This document shows, piece after piece, positions 52,491 to 63,576 of a stretch of DNA of 64,000 nucleotides. Source of the stretch: Loripinus fragilis. Lineage: Eukaryota; Mollusca; Bivalvia; Lucinida; Lucinidae. Location: NCBI GenBank assembly GCA_964019695.1, contig OZ026518.1, forward strand, positions 70,381,254-70,445,253, written 5' to 3'. Position 1 is the stretch's first letter; each line of letters opens with the position of its first letter. The notes under the pieces are model-generated. The model searched no databases. It had not been told where the DNA came from and was given only the letters and a program-made list of their open reading frames with translations. The position numbers were made by a program, and so were the translations under genes.

Positions 52491-52813
52491 GCTCATTTGA
52501 TATATGTTGCATTTTATGATGTCAAAACGAGTCAAATTGTTAAAGTTGTAATCATTTCTTCATGTGTGCCAAAGTGTGGAGTGGAGATGGAAATTGGTTT
52601 TCCATCTGTTTTGAAATGGTAAACATTTTAGTGTTAATTTCACTCCTGACATACAGCTGTTTCTATCAGTAGTATGGTTAATGGGGCGTGACGAGAGGGT
52701 ATCCACATTAGACAATATCACTGACCTTGAAATTATATAGTCCCAATGGTTGCACGAGATAGGGTTGCTGCCCTCATATAGCTGATTATAGGTTGGATTC
52801 TCTACTGGTGCAT

Positions 52814-53044
52814 TACTGTCAGGCCAGCCAAGAGTGACAGTGACGTCATGTTTTGTTTACATCATTATCATGGACTTATAATTAATAGAACACGTGTGTA
52901 TCAATCCTATCCTAAGGATAGGATTAATACACAAGTGATCTATCGATTCGCGTCAGCTCAAGTGAAGTATACGCATTCTAGTTTTTCTTAGCAATAGTAA
53001 AACAAAGAATTACGTCACTATCACTCTTGGTTGGCACGACAGTA
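52814..53044. mobile_element. family P TIR MITE, copy 2
   Basis: Left TACTGTCAGGCCAGCCAAGA, right GGTTGGCACGACAGTA. Inner TGACAGTGACGTCATGTTTT and a central stem in which TATCAATCCTATCC pairs with GGATAGGATTAATA. TA at both edges fits mariner-type insertion. Confidence 0.85.
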
Positions 53045-53049
53045 GAAGT

Positions 53050-54235
53050 TGAAATATTACCATACAATTCAAATTAACAGGAGCTTACAAAAGGAACACG
53101 AGGCTGGAAGATGGCAATATTGTAGAGTTAATGCGTGGGTTTTATGTTTTTAATAGTTCCACTGCCTGATATCACAGCTAATGTACCTGCATAGTGGACG
53201 AAATCAAACAACAAACGCTAAATAAGTTTGATTGAATATTCATAACTCACACAACAAGCTTAGACATTTATAATGTGTAGTTATATTAGTTTTAAACTGC
53301 AATTTTTTTCTCGTACTTTATAAGTGCACATGTATGGCAACGAAGAGCGAAAATGTGAGACTTTTGAATATTTTACAACTTTTATTCAGGGATTTTGAGT
53401 TACTAAATTGGAGGCATTATTATCTAAAAGTGGCTTCCGTGGCAGCTGTTTCTAGCAAATATTAAACAATGAATGACGAGATATGTCCTCGTCTAATTAA
53501 GAATGCAAACATGAAGTCAGTGCAATTTACTAATTGATATGGTGGTATATAACCAACATTGATGTGGACGCCTAAACTGCAGATAGAAATTGATGCGCAA
53601 GCAGAAATATATGGTATTAAGATAAATAGGTCAATTTATGCAGATAACATAAATTATTAAACACTGTGAAATGTGAAATGTAATGGGTTTCAGCTGTTTA
53701 TTATGAAGCTCTCTCGTTTTATATTAATTTGAAGCACATTTTAGTGACTCCAGTATGACCAATCCGATCATGTGTGTCATTATTCCATTTGGGTCGCTGC
53801 AGCAAGCATTTTTTTCAACAAATACACTCAGCACTTGCTGAATATACTTCCTGTTTTTTTTCATAGGAATATTATCGATATAAAGGTTTTAGCCTAATTG
53901 GATGTTTTGATTTGTAAAAGGTGTCTTATTTCGCCAAATGATATATGGAAAATCTAGATACACCAACTTATAAAAGGTAGATTCATATTGAAGTTAACTT
54001 GTGCGGAATGATGAGTCTGACGGAAGTGTGTTTTTCTGATACAAGAAAATTATTATATGAAACATAAAGGTAGTGCTCGTGTATGAATATATTATGCAAC
54101 ATTTAAACGCTGGACATTAAATCTTAAATGCACATACTTTTAAATGTGGGGGAGTCTTTGTCAGTGTTTGTTAGTACCTTCAGAACTTTGATATCCTCAT
54201 TATTCTTATACACAGCCATTTACCAACACTGTAAC
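53050..54235. other. no gene seen
   Basis: AT-rich unique DNA without supported frames or repeats. Confidence 0.35.
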
Positions 54236-54239
54236 ATAA

Positions 54240-54425
54240 AGAGGATATTCAAACTTTTGGAGTAGGCTAAATCTGGAATTTATTTCATCGAGTTTAGTGG
54301 AAAATGTATATATATTTCTTAAGTGGCGAAGTCATGAATGAAATATACATTTTTCTACTTTACGAGATGAAATAGAAATCTACATGTCATTTCATTTAAA
54401 AGTTGATATTTTTTTTGTAAAAAAA
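54240..54425. mobile_element. family Q MITE
   Basis: GAGGATATTCAAACTTTTGG leads in. ATTTATTTCATCGAGTTTAG then GGAAAATGTATATA on the left is inverted on the right as TATACATTTTTC then TACGAGATGAAATAGAAAT. Related to the interruption at 45146-45338. Confidence 0.65.
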
Positions 54426-54989
54426 GAAAACCCTACTAGGTTTTAGCATAGTTTTAGTGACACCATACGTATGTATGACGACGTTACTAAGCATGCCTAT
54501 TTTCCATTAATGAAACAACAGGAGCATTTTTAAAATAGACTAAAATATTGAACGAGACGTAAGCGCCAACTCAAACTAACAAACACTTGTAACGGAGCGT
54601 GGGTTCAATGAAACCAGATGTCAATGTCATCCAAAGTGTATTTGAAACAAACGTTGTATATTTTAGGTCACTAGTGAAAAATACAACTTCTGAAACTTAC
54701 ATTACTTCCCAATTTTCACTGATTTGTATATAATAAAGAGCTTCATTGCACTTGATCCTTTTTAATTGATATAGCAAATGTCTGTTATATTTCAGTATGA
54801 AGAGGTCTCAAAAACCTAGCATGATATTTTGATCAATCCACTTGAAAGAACAGCTTCTTTGGCAGCAGATGTCTGTGAACTTGTTTTTGTAGTCACAAAC
54901 CTAAGTATACAAGGTTAAAACTGTTAAACTAATTGTTGAATTCCAGACATATTAACCTTATATTGGCCATATTTCAGGTTGAGCAGCAG

Positions 54990-55240
54990 ATATCTTGAGG
55001 AGCCACATTACGAGAAAACCTGTCTTGGCGATTAGCACCCATGTGACACTATACCAGCATGCTTAGATACAGCATATGTATTCTGAGCCGGTATCCAGCG
55101 AAAGGTACAAGTTGGCATGTTCGTACAGCGAAAAACAGCGATTATAGTTTCAAGTCAGCAAACAACAAAGGCGTTGGCCAGCCTGCATGGGCATTTATTG
55201 TCTGCATGTGGGGGAACATGCTTTTTTGGTGACGATACTC
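54990..55240. mobile_element. chimeric family J and R fragments
   Basis: J-type left end TTACGAGAAAACCTGTCTTG near 55010 runs into an R-type end GAGCCGGTATCCAGCGAAAG at 55087. Then come GCAAACAACAAAGGCG and CAGCCTGCATGGGCATTTAT, a decayed C core. Nesting or recombination between two MITEs is likely. Confidence 0.5.
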
Positions 55241-55244
55241 AATT

Positions 55245-56745
55245 GAGTTTGAGGGAGCAATTTACAATATTTGACAAGTCCAACTGTTATGTACAAAGGT
55301 CCAGGTTAACCACATTCAGCCTTTAAAACACACGCAAATAGAGGACAACTTTTTAGTGGGCAGATATTTGGTTGTTATGGAAACAAAATTGAAAGGAATG
55401 GTAATCCTCAAGTATCTAAATTTTCGGTTTGTGAAAGTTTGCACGAGGTTAAAGGGCACGGTTTTTTAAAATGTATGCGGTAATCAAAGCTCTGTCTGTG
55501 TAAATAAGGGATGAGGTATACCACTTTACTTTTAACATTTCGAAACAGTGATGTTTCTTTGGTAATAAGACGGTAAGTTAGATATAATTACCTCTACGCA
55601 TTTTTGTTTCAATTGTAACCACGTGTTTTGGAGTTTGTCTTGTAGATAACTATCAAATTAACACAATGATTATTAAATTCCATCACCTCAATATGGAGCC
55701 ACTTGAACTCTCAAGAATATACCATTGAAACAACCTAAAGCAATAATGGGATATTGCAAGCAAACGTGTTCACTTCACCTGATTAGATATGTAAATTGTG
55801 AAAAAAGTCTGCAGAGCACACCTCTTGAATAGTGGCCAATACTTCATACTACAATGTCTCTTCCAAAATTGTTAGCCTATTATTTTGAATAAAAACACCT
55901 AATGTAGTATACTCAACAACTTTAAAAAACGCACAAATAATTTTATTTGAAACATTTGAGTTGTTAAGAGGTTGGCTAAATTTTATTTATGCTTATTTCA
56001 TTAATTTCAGCATTCAAACAATTTTCTCTGGTTTGACATTTTAAAATACTAAAATACTCTGTGCTATGCATGTGCGCAACGTATAAGCAGACACATCCTC
56101 AAATTCAAAATTCTCAATATAGAGTGGACACGTTTAGGCCAGTGTTATTGCTAGCAGAACGCGGCCTGATGGTATTGAAGCGACATGTAACAGTAGATGC
56201 ATGTCTTCTGTGTTGACGTTTCGACTCCTGTTGCAATTCCGGTTGTGCAGCAATATTTGCAGAATGGTTCCTTTGAACAAGATAAAGCTAGGCCCCACAT
56301 GGCGGACTGATCATGGGTATGCTCAGAGTCGAAAATCGATGTCATATACTACTGACCTTGCACCATATACACGTCTGGGATGCCATTGAAAGATGCGTAC
56401 GTAAAGGCAAAGTTAACCCAGTTAAACAATGCATTAGTCCTGGAGTGGCAGAATATGTCCCAGAACAGCAAAATGGCAATCGAATGTGCCAGGCTTACAT
56501 AAACGCCATAAATTTTAGAAGATGTTTGTTTACACGCTGCGCATGCGCACAGTACGGAAGAAAGGTTCGGGAAACTGCCTATTAAATTGAAATGTATGGA
56601 CCAGTTTCCTGCATGATGGCCATGCAATATGCACACATAGTGTAAGACTTAAGTAAGCACCTGAAAACCTCAAATCTTTCAACACCATCTCTTTTCTTTG
56701 GCACTTTATCACCTAAGCCACAGTATGAGAAAATGGCAGTTCTGA
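55245..56745. other. no gene seen
   Basis: Unique sequence. A family K-like terminus (GTATACTCAACAACTTTAAA, ACGCAC) occurs at about 55907 but I find no partner. The 56.1-56.6 kb part is less AT-rich, with several overlapping open stretches of 60-95 codons on both strands and no recognisable domain. Confidence 0.3.
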
Positions 56746-56749
56746 AATA

Positions 56750-56965
56750 ATTAGGCCGGGTTCCAGCAAAAAGATACAAGTTGGCATGAGCGCCCATCGA
56801 AGACTCAGATCAGCCTGCGCATCCTCGCAGTCTGATCAGATTCTCAGTTGAGCATCCTATGGGTAGCCAAGGGTCCAACCTTTCTTCAGGCGGATACCTA
56901 AGACTTTGATCAGACTGTGCGGATGCGCGCGATGATGCTGATTTGAAATTTCTATGTACATACAT
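56750..56965. mobile_element. family R MITE, partial
   Basis: GCCGGGTTCCAGCAAAAAGA, TACAAGTTGGCATGAGCGCC, ATCGAAGACTCAGATCAGCC, GGGTAGCCAAGGGTCCAACC and TCTTCAGGCGGATACC. The same blocks appear inverted in the 57.2-kb copy. Confidence 0.7.
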
Positions 56966-57202
56966 GTAAATTTGTACCTTATGCAGCGTACCTGCTCATA
57001 TGCGAATAACCAGGCACAGAGTATGTCTTCCTAATTGTGCTTTCTGACCAGAGCCTCCATTCTGAAATTATAAATTCATAAGAAAGTTTTTTTATAATGG
57101 CTGACACATAAGAAATTCTATGCTCACCATTGATCAGATTAATGCATTCATCTTATTCATTGTCTGTGTGTACATAATATTAAATAATTGGGAAAGATAT
57201 CG

Positions 57203-57438
57203 CAGCCGGTATCCAGTATAAGGTACAAGTTGGCATGTACATACAGTTCAGATTCAAATCAGTCTGCGCATCCACACAGTCTGATTAGAGTATTATTTTT
57301 CCGCCTGAAGAAACCTTGGACCCTTGGCTACCCATAGAGTGCCAATCGAAGACTCAGATCAGACTGCGCATGCGCGCAGACTGATCTGAGTCTTCGATAG
57401 GCGCGCATGCCAACCTGTACATCTAGCTGGTACCGGCT
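57203..57438. mobile_element. family R MITE, best copy
   Basis: Left CAGCCGGTATCCAGTATAAG, right AGCTGGTACCGGCTC, with ACAAGTTGGCATG / CATGCCAACCTGT next. A dense stem at 57345-57398 pairs ATCGAAGACTCAGATCAG with CTGATCTGAGTCTTCGAT around a TGCGCATGCGC-type centre. 236 bp, non-coding. Confidence 0.8.
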
Positions 57439-57585
57439 CAAAGTTATGTTTTACCTGTTACAGCACTCCTTGGAATGTACTGTCAATAAACATCAAATCT
57501 ATCATTTATTCAGAAGAATGTCACTTGGTGTTTTGGGTGCATGTATGCTAACAAGAGTACTTACTGTAGAGTGTACTGTTTTCAT

Positions 57586-57860
57586 GTCTTAGAAATATAC
57601 TTATCGCAGATGGCAATATGGAGTACTTGTAGGGTTCATAAAGCCTGCCCAGTCAGCATGCAGTGTCAGGTCACCATTGGCCCGCCAGCCAAACGTCTTA
57701 GAAATATACTTGTAGCAGATGGCAATATTAAGTACTTGTATGGTAGGGTTCATAAAGCATGCCCATTCAGCATGCAGTGTCAGGCCAACAATGGCCCGCC
57801 AGTCAAACGCCTTTCAAATGACGCTTCGCGGACGGGCTGATGGTGGCCCGCTTTTAGATT
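57586..57860 (+). repeat. family M element with ~110-bp internal duplication
   Basis: GTCTTAGAAATATACTT at 57586 and 57695 begins two copies, each with GCAGATGGCAATAT, GTAGGGTTCATAAAGC, CAGCATGCAGTGTCAGG and ATGGCCCGCCAG or TTGGCCCGCCAG. The second continues into TTTCAAATGACGCTTCGCGG and GGTGGCCCGCTTTTAG, the usual M right part. Confidence 0.75.
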
Positions 57861-58110
57861 TTTAAAATTACTGGGTAGTGAAATTTAGTGCTTGCATTTC
57901 TTTATGCAGTAGACTTATATCAGTCGTAGATGTTGATATTACTCCTATGAATCCATATCAACCACTAATGAGTTGGTAGCAGACCAATCTTTGTCCGTTC
58001 AGTTAAGATTGTTTAAGCGTTAAGCTTGTCATGAACACAAAGAAGAATATCACACAGTTCGTCACATTCGCGACATGTATCTGTGGGGTCAAATAAGGAA
58101 ATGCCACTGA

Positions 58111-59833
58111 CACGGGTGGTAAACCTAGGAACTACCACGAAATTGTGTTAAGCAAATTTGTCCCCAAGCCACATCCGGGACACGTCGTGGTAGTTTCCAG
58201 GCCGAAAATTGGATAAAGAAAGGTTGGTGTCACGTTCATTTTTGTTTTATTTTACAACTAAGAACAAACAATGGTGAAATCCGACAATGCAGTTCCGTGT
58301 AAATATGTTTCAGCGTCCCCTCTAGCCCAAAATTTTGTATGAAAAATTATTTTCTTTCTTTTGATTCGTGTTTCCCCACTGAGCATCGGACCAACTTTCC
58401 CCAAAGTTCGAAAGATTTTAGCCCATATTTGTCAAATTAAGTGGAATTTGATATCATTTGACGATGAAAATGATAAAAAGACTCTCAATAAACGTTCCTA
58501 CACAGAAAAAAACATCTGAGCATTTACTCGTAAACAATTTATGCCCGCTCGTCCTGTGTGGTAGTTTCCAGGTCATCGTGGTAGTTAAAATGCTATTGTG
58601 GTAGTTTCAAAGACTTTGTAGGAATTTAGTAGTAGTTCGCATCAGCAGATGTTTTCTATTCAGGGGCTACTTCATTTTTTAAAGACAGGGTGTGCGGACT
58701 GAACCTTGAATACCCCTCTTATTCCTACAGAGACCTTTTCAAACAACCTTTTGTCAGATAACAAATGTCGACTGCCTGAATTTTAAATTTAGTGGGCTAT
58801 TAAATGATGAGAAGAATGAAAAGAAGGGATATTCACAAATTTATTTTTGAATAACTATGCTTTTTAATTATCAAATAACATGCCCGTTCATAGTCGCACT
58901 CACATGTATATCAAAAGTGACCCAACCCAAGGATATTCCTCTTTTTTCTGAAGCGCAAGTACTAACGATACTCTGGGCATGTAGTCTTAGCCTGCCATTT
59001 TATCTTAAAGTTGACTGAACATGGAACAACGTAGCGAGTGACGAAATAATTAATATGATTTTTTTGTCTGTTGCTTGATCCACCGGGACTCAACTGATGA
59101 CCTTCTTTTGCTTTAGATTTCAAGAGATGTTGTTTGGTAGTCCAGGACATGATCTCCACCTGTCACGCATTACATCGAATATGTTGAGTCTTCAGCTTTG
59201 CTTCTTCATGGAGTTAAAATGTGATTTAATTGTTTACCTTGGCAATTAATTGACGAATTCGAGGGTTGTCATGCAAAACAAGCAACCACTAAAATGTTTT
59301 GTACCACTTCAGAAACGTATCCTACAAAGTCTTGGAAACTACCACAATAGCATTTTAACTACCACGATGAGCTGGAAACTACCACACAGGACGAACTGGG
59401 CATGAATCGTTTACGAGTAAATACTCAGATGTTTTTTCTGTGTAGGAACGTTTATTGAGGGTCTTTTAATCATTTTCATCGTCAAATGGTATCAAATTCC
59501 ATTTAATTTGACAGATATGGGCTAAAATCTTTCGAACTTTGGGGAAAGTTGGTCCGATGCTCAGTGGGGAAACACGAATCAAAAGAAAGAAAATAACTTT
59601 TCATACAAAATTTTGGGCTAGAGGGGACGCTGAAACACATTAACACGGAACTGCATTGTCGGATTTCACCATTGTTTGTTCTTAGTTGTAAAATAAAACA
59701 AAAATGAACGTGACACCAACCTTTTTTTATCCAATTTTCGGCCTGGAAACTACCACGACGTGTCCCGGATGTGGCTTGGGAACAAATTTGCGTTAACACA
59801 ATTTCGTGGTAGTTCCTAGGTTTACCACCCGTG
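58111..59833. mobile_element. foldback element 3 (FB3) with ~513-bp arms and 5-bp TSD
   Basis: Arms 58111-58623 and 59320-59833 are close reverse complements with only scattered differences. The termini are CACGGGTGGTAAACCTAGGA and TCCTAGGTTTACCACCCGTG. The 5-bp repeat ACTGA flanks both ends (58106-58110 and 59834-59838). GTGGTAGTT motifs sit in clusters near both ends of each arm (58126, 58186, 58556, 58577, 58598 and mirror sites), suggesting transposase or host-factor binding sites. The ~696-bp centre has no transposase-like frame; a 65-codon minus-strand stretch at 58962-59159 is not informative. Confidence 0.93.
58624..59319. other. central unique segment of FB3
   Basis: No coding signal or internal repeats found. 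A TCACGCATTACATCG stretch and an ACTCAACTGATGACCTTCTT block are unique in this window. Confidence 0.4.
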
Positions 59834-59839
59834 ACTGAG

Positions 59840-60425
59840 TTTGCACTTAAATGTAGTTATATAGGAAAACCTCGGGTAGGTTTACGTACGCGGAAAAGTG
59901 TCTGCAATTTACATTCACCTGACCATTGTTAAACTACTTATTGAGACAGACGTCATAAGTGCAATAAGAGCAGCATGCGAATACTATTTCTTTGTTATAT
60001 ATTGAGCCATAAACAGTTACTTAGTACACATACACACGTAGAATAGTCATGCAAGCTAAACAATATTGATGTGATGTCCTGATGTTACCAGGAGTGTTGC
60101 ATCAACATTGTTCAGGATTTATAATTAAAAGATATCTAAGAGTTTTCTTTGACATTCAAAAGATCAAAAATGGATTTACAGCTGAATCCAAGTGAGTTCA
60201 TACAGTATATAAACATCTTTTCTAATGTCATAAAGTATAAACATCTTTTTAATGTCATTGACTTTTTAAATACTGAAGGCTTATGAGTATTGTGAATAAA
60301 AGGAAAGGAAAGGCAAGGTCTCTCGGTCTATCTTTAGTTCATTTATGGTCATGTGGCATATTGGTACATAGAGGACAGCCTTTCGAGGCTTGGACTACTT
60401 GAGATCTTGTTTTTTTTATCTAAAC
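59840..60425. other. no gene seen
   Basis: AT-rich, with a short local duplication (AAAGTATAAACATCTTTT near 60231, echoing TATAAACATCTTTTCTAATG near 60208). No coding signal. Confidence 0.35.
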
Positions 60426-60429
60426 TTCA

Positions 60430-60680
60430 ATAATTTGGGTGTGTAATTAGTGATGGCTCTAATAACGTGGACCTTTTATGTTTTTGTTCTGGCTTGTGTT
60501 TGCTATGTCTTTGTGCGCGTCTGTTTATATGTGCTTTGTGGTCACCTGCTGGGAAAGGGCTGACCTCTTGGCTCTCGTTTGTGGTATCTACTGTGAGTTT
60601 GTCACTTTCCCATTGGTATCCTGGGTCAGGTGTGGTACTTTATTGTATCGATTCCTGATCTTTGCACCCTTACTTACCTT
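60430..60680 (+). repeat. family E repeat, copy 2
   Basis: Order: TTATGTTTTTGTTCTGGCTT, TGCTGGGAAAGGGCTGACCT, TTGGCTCTCGTTTGTGG, GTTTGTCACTTTCCCATTGG, TATCCTGGGTCAGGTGTGGT, GATTCCTGATCTTTGCACCC. An open stretch of 74 codons (60478-60702) resembles that of the 18.2-kb copy in the WER, LLAL and VTFP spacing. Confidence 0.7.
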
Positions 60681-60689
60681 GCAGATGCG

Positions 60690-62665
60690 CATCCTTGTCT
60701 GAATCGTTGCTTGCCGCCAATGTAATATGTTCAATCTGGAAAATCTTTAACGTGAGCTTTGACAGAGTAGACCCAGATTTGCAACAATAATTTTCTTGCT
60801 TATATAGTTAATACAATCTTCAGGAAGGGAAATGCAGCTAAATGCAATTCCGCCCCGTGCCCCTTCAAATACACAGTTACGTACGTACACTAAAATTATC
60901 AAATTTTCTAAACATTATGGTCCGTAGAAGTTTACAATTCGAATTGCGTTTCGCTGGTGAGCCGATTGTTGGTGAAGATTGTTAGTACATAATTTCAGTC
61001 CTCACGAAGTTTTTGTGCCTTTTATGGAGTATGTGGGTGCTATATTTGACATGATTTAACATTTGTGTACTATGCTTGCCATGCTGATGCAGAAAGGGAC
61101 TATTTTGTCACAGGTAATGGAGCCATCTCCCAAGGTAACGTATAACGATGTCATAGTTCAGCTTGAATTTTTGCTGACCGTCAAAGAGCGGAGGAAGCCG
61201 AGAAAATGAGAATATCAAGGAAGGTTGTCTTTTCACTTTTTTGAAAGGTGAATGACAGATCTTGTCACTCACAGGTAGAAAAATTTCCAAGCAATATCCT
61301 GAAAAATATGCAGAGTCTTGAAATCAGCCCTTTTTACATGGAGTTGAATGGGACCGATTTATTTTGCACCAACACTTGTTTGCTGGCTGGATAAGATGAG
61401 ACTTCACTATATCGAACATACAGAACACTATAACAGTCCCCCTCTTGCCGACGGTGTCTTCTGACACTCAATACATCAAGCTCACCACCAAGTTAAGTGA
61501 CTATTATTAACTTTACAAAACATGCATCCATCATCATTTCAACTGTTATCCACCCAACACTAGGCTTACAGATTGGCCATATTTTGATAAGTGTCCTAAT
61601 CTTGGCTGACTAAACATTTTAATTCATACACGAAATTAAAAGTGAAACACAATCCCATTGCCTTACCATGTTCACTGTCACATCACCTTCTTAAATGACC
61701 TGTGCCCTCGGCTGAACCTACAAGGGTGATTTTGACTTTGGGCAAATCAAAACCACATCACTAACAGATTTGTCATATGTTTACTTAAGGAAAATCTAAT
61801 TTCTGAAATTGAAATAGTTTTCATTCCAACCGTAATGGTCACAGATTGCCGATGATTAAAGTACTCAAAAAGGGTACTTTCTTGGTTTGTGTAGCGAAAA
61901 TGGGCTGCCAACTGCCATCAAAATTTGGTACTTATCGTATATGCGTTAAATTTTAATCAGACTACAAATGTGCATTATGGGTAATCGAGAGGGTAACATT
62001 TCTAATATTTGGTCAAAATCTGTCATTTTAGCCTTCAATACAAAATGGACGATATCTTCAAATATCACTTAATATGTATCTATGGTAATGAGCAAACTCA
62101 CTTGAAAACGGTGATCATCACAATTTAGAAAAACAATGGTCATTTTTCCCACACACACCTAAGGAGACGTATATTCCCCTCAATACACATAACCTGAGTG
62201 TAAAATCGGTCTCTGTTCGACTGAATGACACACATGTACATCATAACAACTCATACATCCAACCACAACGACACCTATCTTAGTGTGGAAGCAATTTTCG
62301 TCTAGTTCTTTTCATTCAATCGACGAAAATTACATGTTCGGAAGACCCGGTCTTAGTGGGCTCGTATGTTTTGACAAAAGGGCTTGAATGTTCAAAACAA
62401 AATAAATTCAATAGTGTGCAATGGCCACACTGTCTATATCCCTCAAATATTCTACTACCCACTTCCCTATTCCCCAACCGCACACACGGGGATGTTTGTT
62501 CATGTTACCCAACCAGGATCTGTGATGTTTGTCATAAAATGAGAGGACCTGAATGGATCAATGTAATCACTGCTGATGTTTGAATTTCCTCCCTTTACTT
62601 GTTACAAGGTTGCTAATAGTGAGAGTTAATGGAAAACGCGACATCCCTTATGCCCAATACACTGT
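60690..62665. other. no gene seen
   Basis: Mostly unique. It holds a family M scrap near 60945 (GCGTTTCGCTGGTGAGCC), a 60-codon minus-strand stretch at 61108-61290 and a 75-codon stretch at 62356-62583 rich in Cys and Pro. No domain is recognisable in either. Confidence 0.3.
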
Positions 62666-62670
62666 ACTTA

Positions 62671-62713
62671 ACACCAAAAGGGGTGGCAGCGCACCTGCCA
62701 CCTCTTTTGGTGT
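62671..62713. repeat. compact 19-bp stem-loop
   Basis: ACACCAAAAGGGGTGGCAG pairs with CTGCCACCTCTTTTGGTGT around CGCAC, with one mismatch that would be a G-U pair in RNA on the plus strand. Confidence 0.75.
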
Positions 62714-62719
62714 AAACGT

Positions 62720-63120
62720 ACACTTAATTTCCAGCTAAAACAACTCCAGTTCAACATTTTCACCAGTGATAAATATAAAAAAACAGTTCAACTTGCTTTC
62801 GTTGTAGTTATTGTTTAAAACTGAAAAGAATTTTGCTTTTAAAGCAGTTGAAAGGTTACATCAAACCCAGTCGCATTTTGCCTGTTACCAAATTTTGCAT
62901 AAAGTTACACTTATCTTTTACAGCAGTGTAGCACCGCCTTTAGTAGCATTCTTCTGGAACCCGTTATTATGAAACAAATACTAAATCGATGAAGGGGAGC
63001 GTTCTACCAACCCCACGCGGCACCAGGTCCGCAACTGCAGCCTCTAAATAATCTGGAAAACGGGTGCTAGTTGCTTTGCTATTATTGTCTTACATATGTA
63101 TTGTTACTATAAATGTTGTG
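62720..63120. other. no gene seen
   Basis: No frames or repeats of note. Confidence 0.35.
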
Positions 63121-63124
63121 TGAC

Positions 63125-63191
63125 TCTTTCTCACGGTGCCGTGGGTTGGTCTGCAGCGCGTGATTATGGTATTTCCTGATCATACTCACTA
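63125..63191 (+). repeat. dispersed repeat, copy 2
   Basis: Partner of 47693-47765; see that entry for the shared blocks. Same orientation. Confidence 0.65.
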
Positions 63192-63506
63192 ATTAACACG
63201 TATTGTATACGCACCATTTAAAAGAAACCTACTGGCTGACCAGTGCATTATTACAGCACTATGTACGACGCACTTAGTCAGACAACTTTGTTGCCAAGTT
63301 TTAATCGTCTAATTTGAAGACAACCACTTCAGTCGCTTACTGCACAATTGTCACAGCTCTATCAATTACGCAAACATTGTCTCTGAGTCCTTAAAGATAA
63401 GAGAACTCTTAACTCCTACCATGCTTGATCATGTACCACATACCTCCCCCAATCCTTATCCAATTAAATTGCACGATTGCAGTTATAAGCATGTATTTAA
63501 AAGCAC

Positions 63507-63576
63507 AGTGGAAACAGTTTTGATCCTGATCAGCTGGCTTCATAGAAGCTAGCTGATCAGGATCTACAATGTTTTC
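63507..63576. repeat. family B hairpin
   Basis: AAACAGTTTTGATCCTGATC with CAGCTGGCTTC pairs with GAAGCTAGCTG and ATCAGGATCTACAATGTTT, about 30 bp per arm. Confidence 0.75.

Noticed and set aside
56313..56797. Host gene from overlapping open stretches of 60-95 codons
   Set aside because: Frames occur on both strands with no shared domain, splice layout or codon signal; part overlaps the family R MITE.
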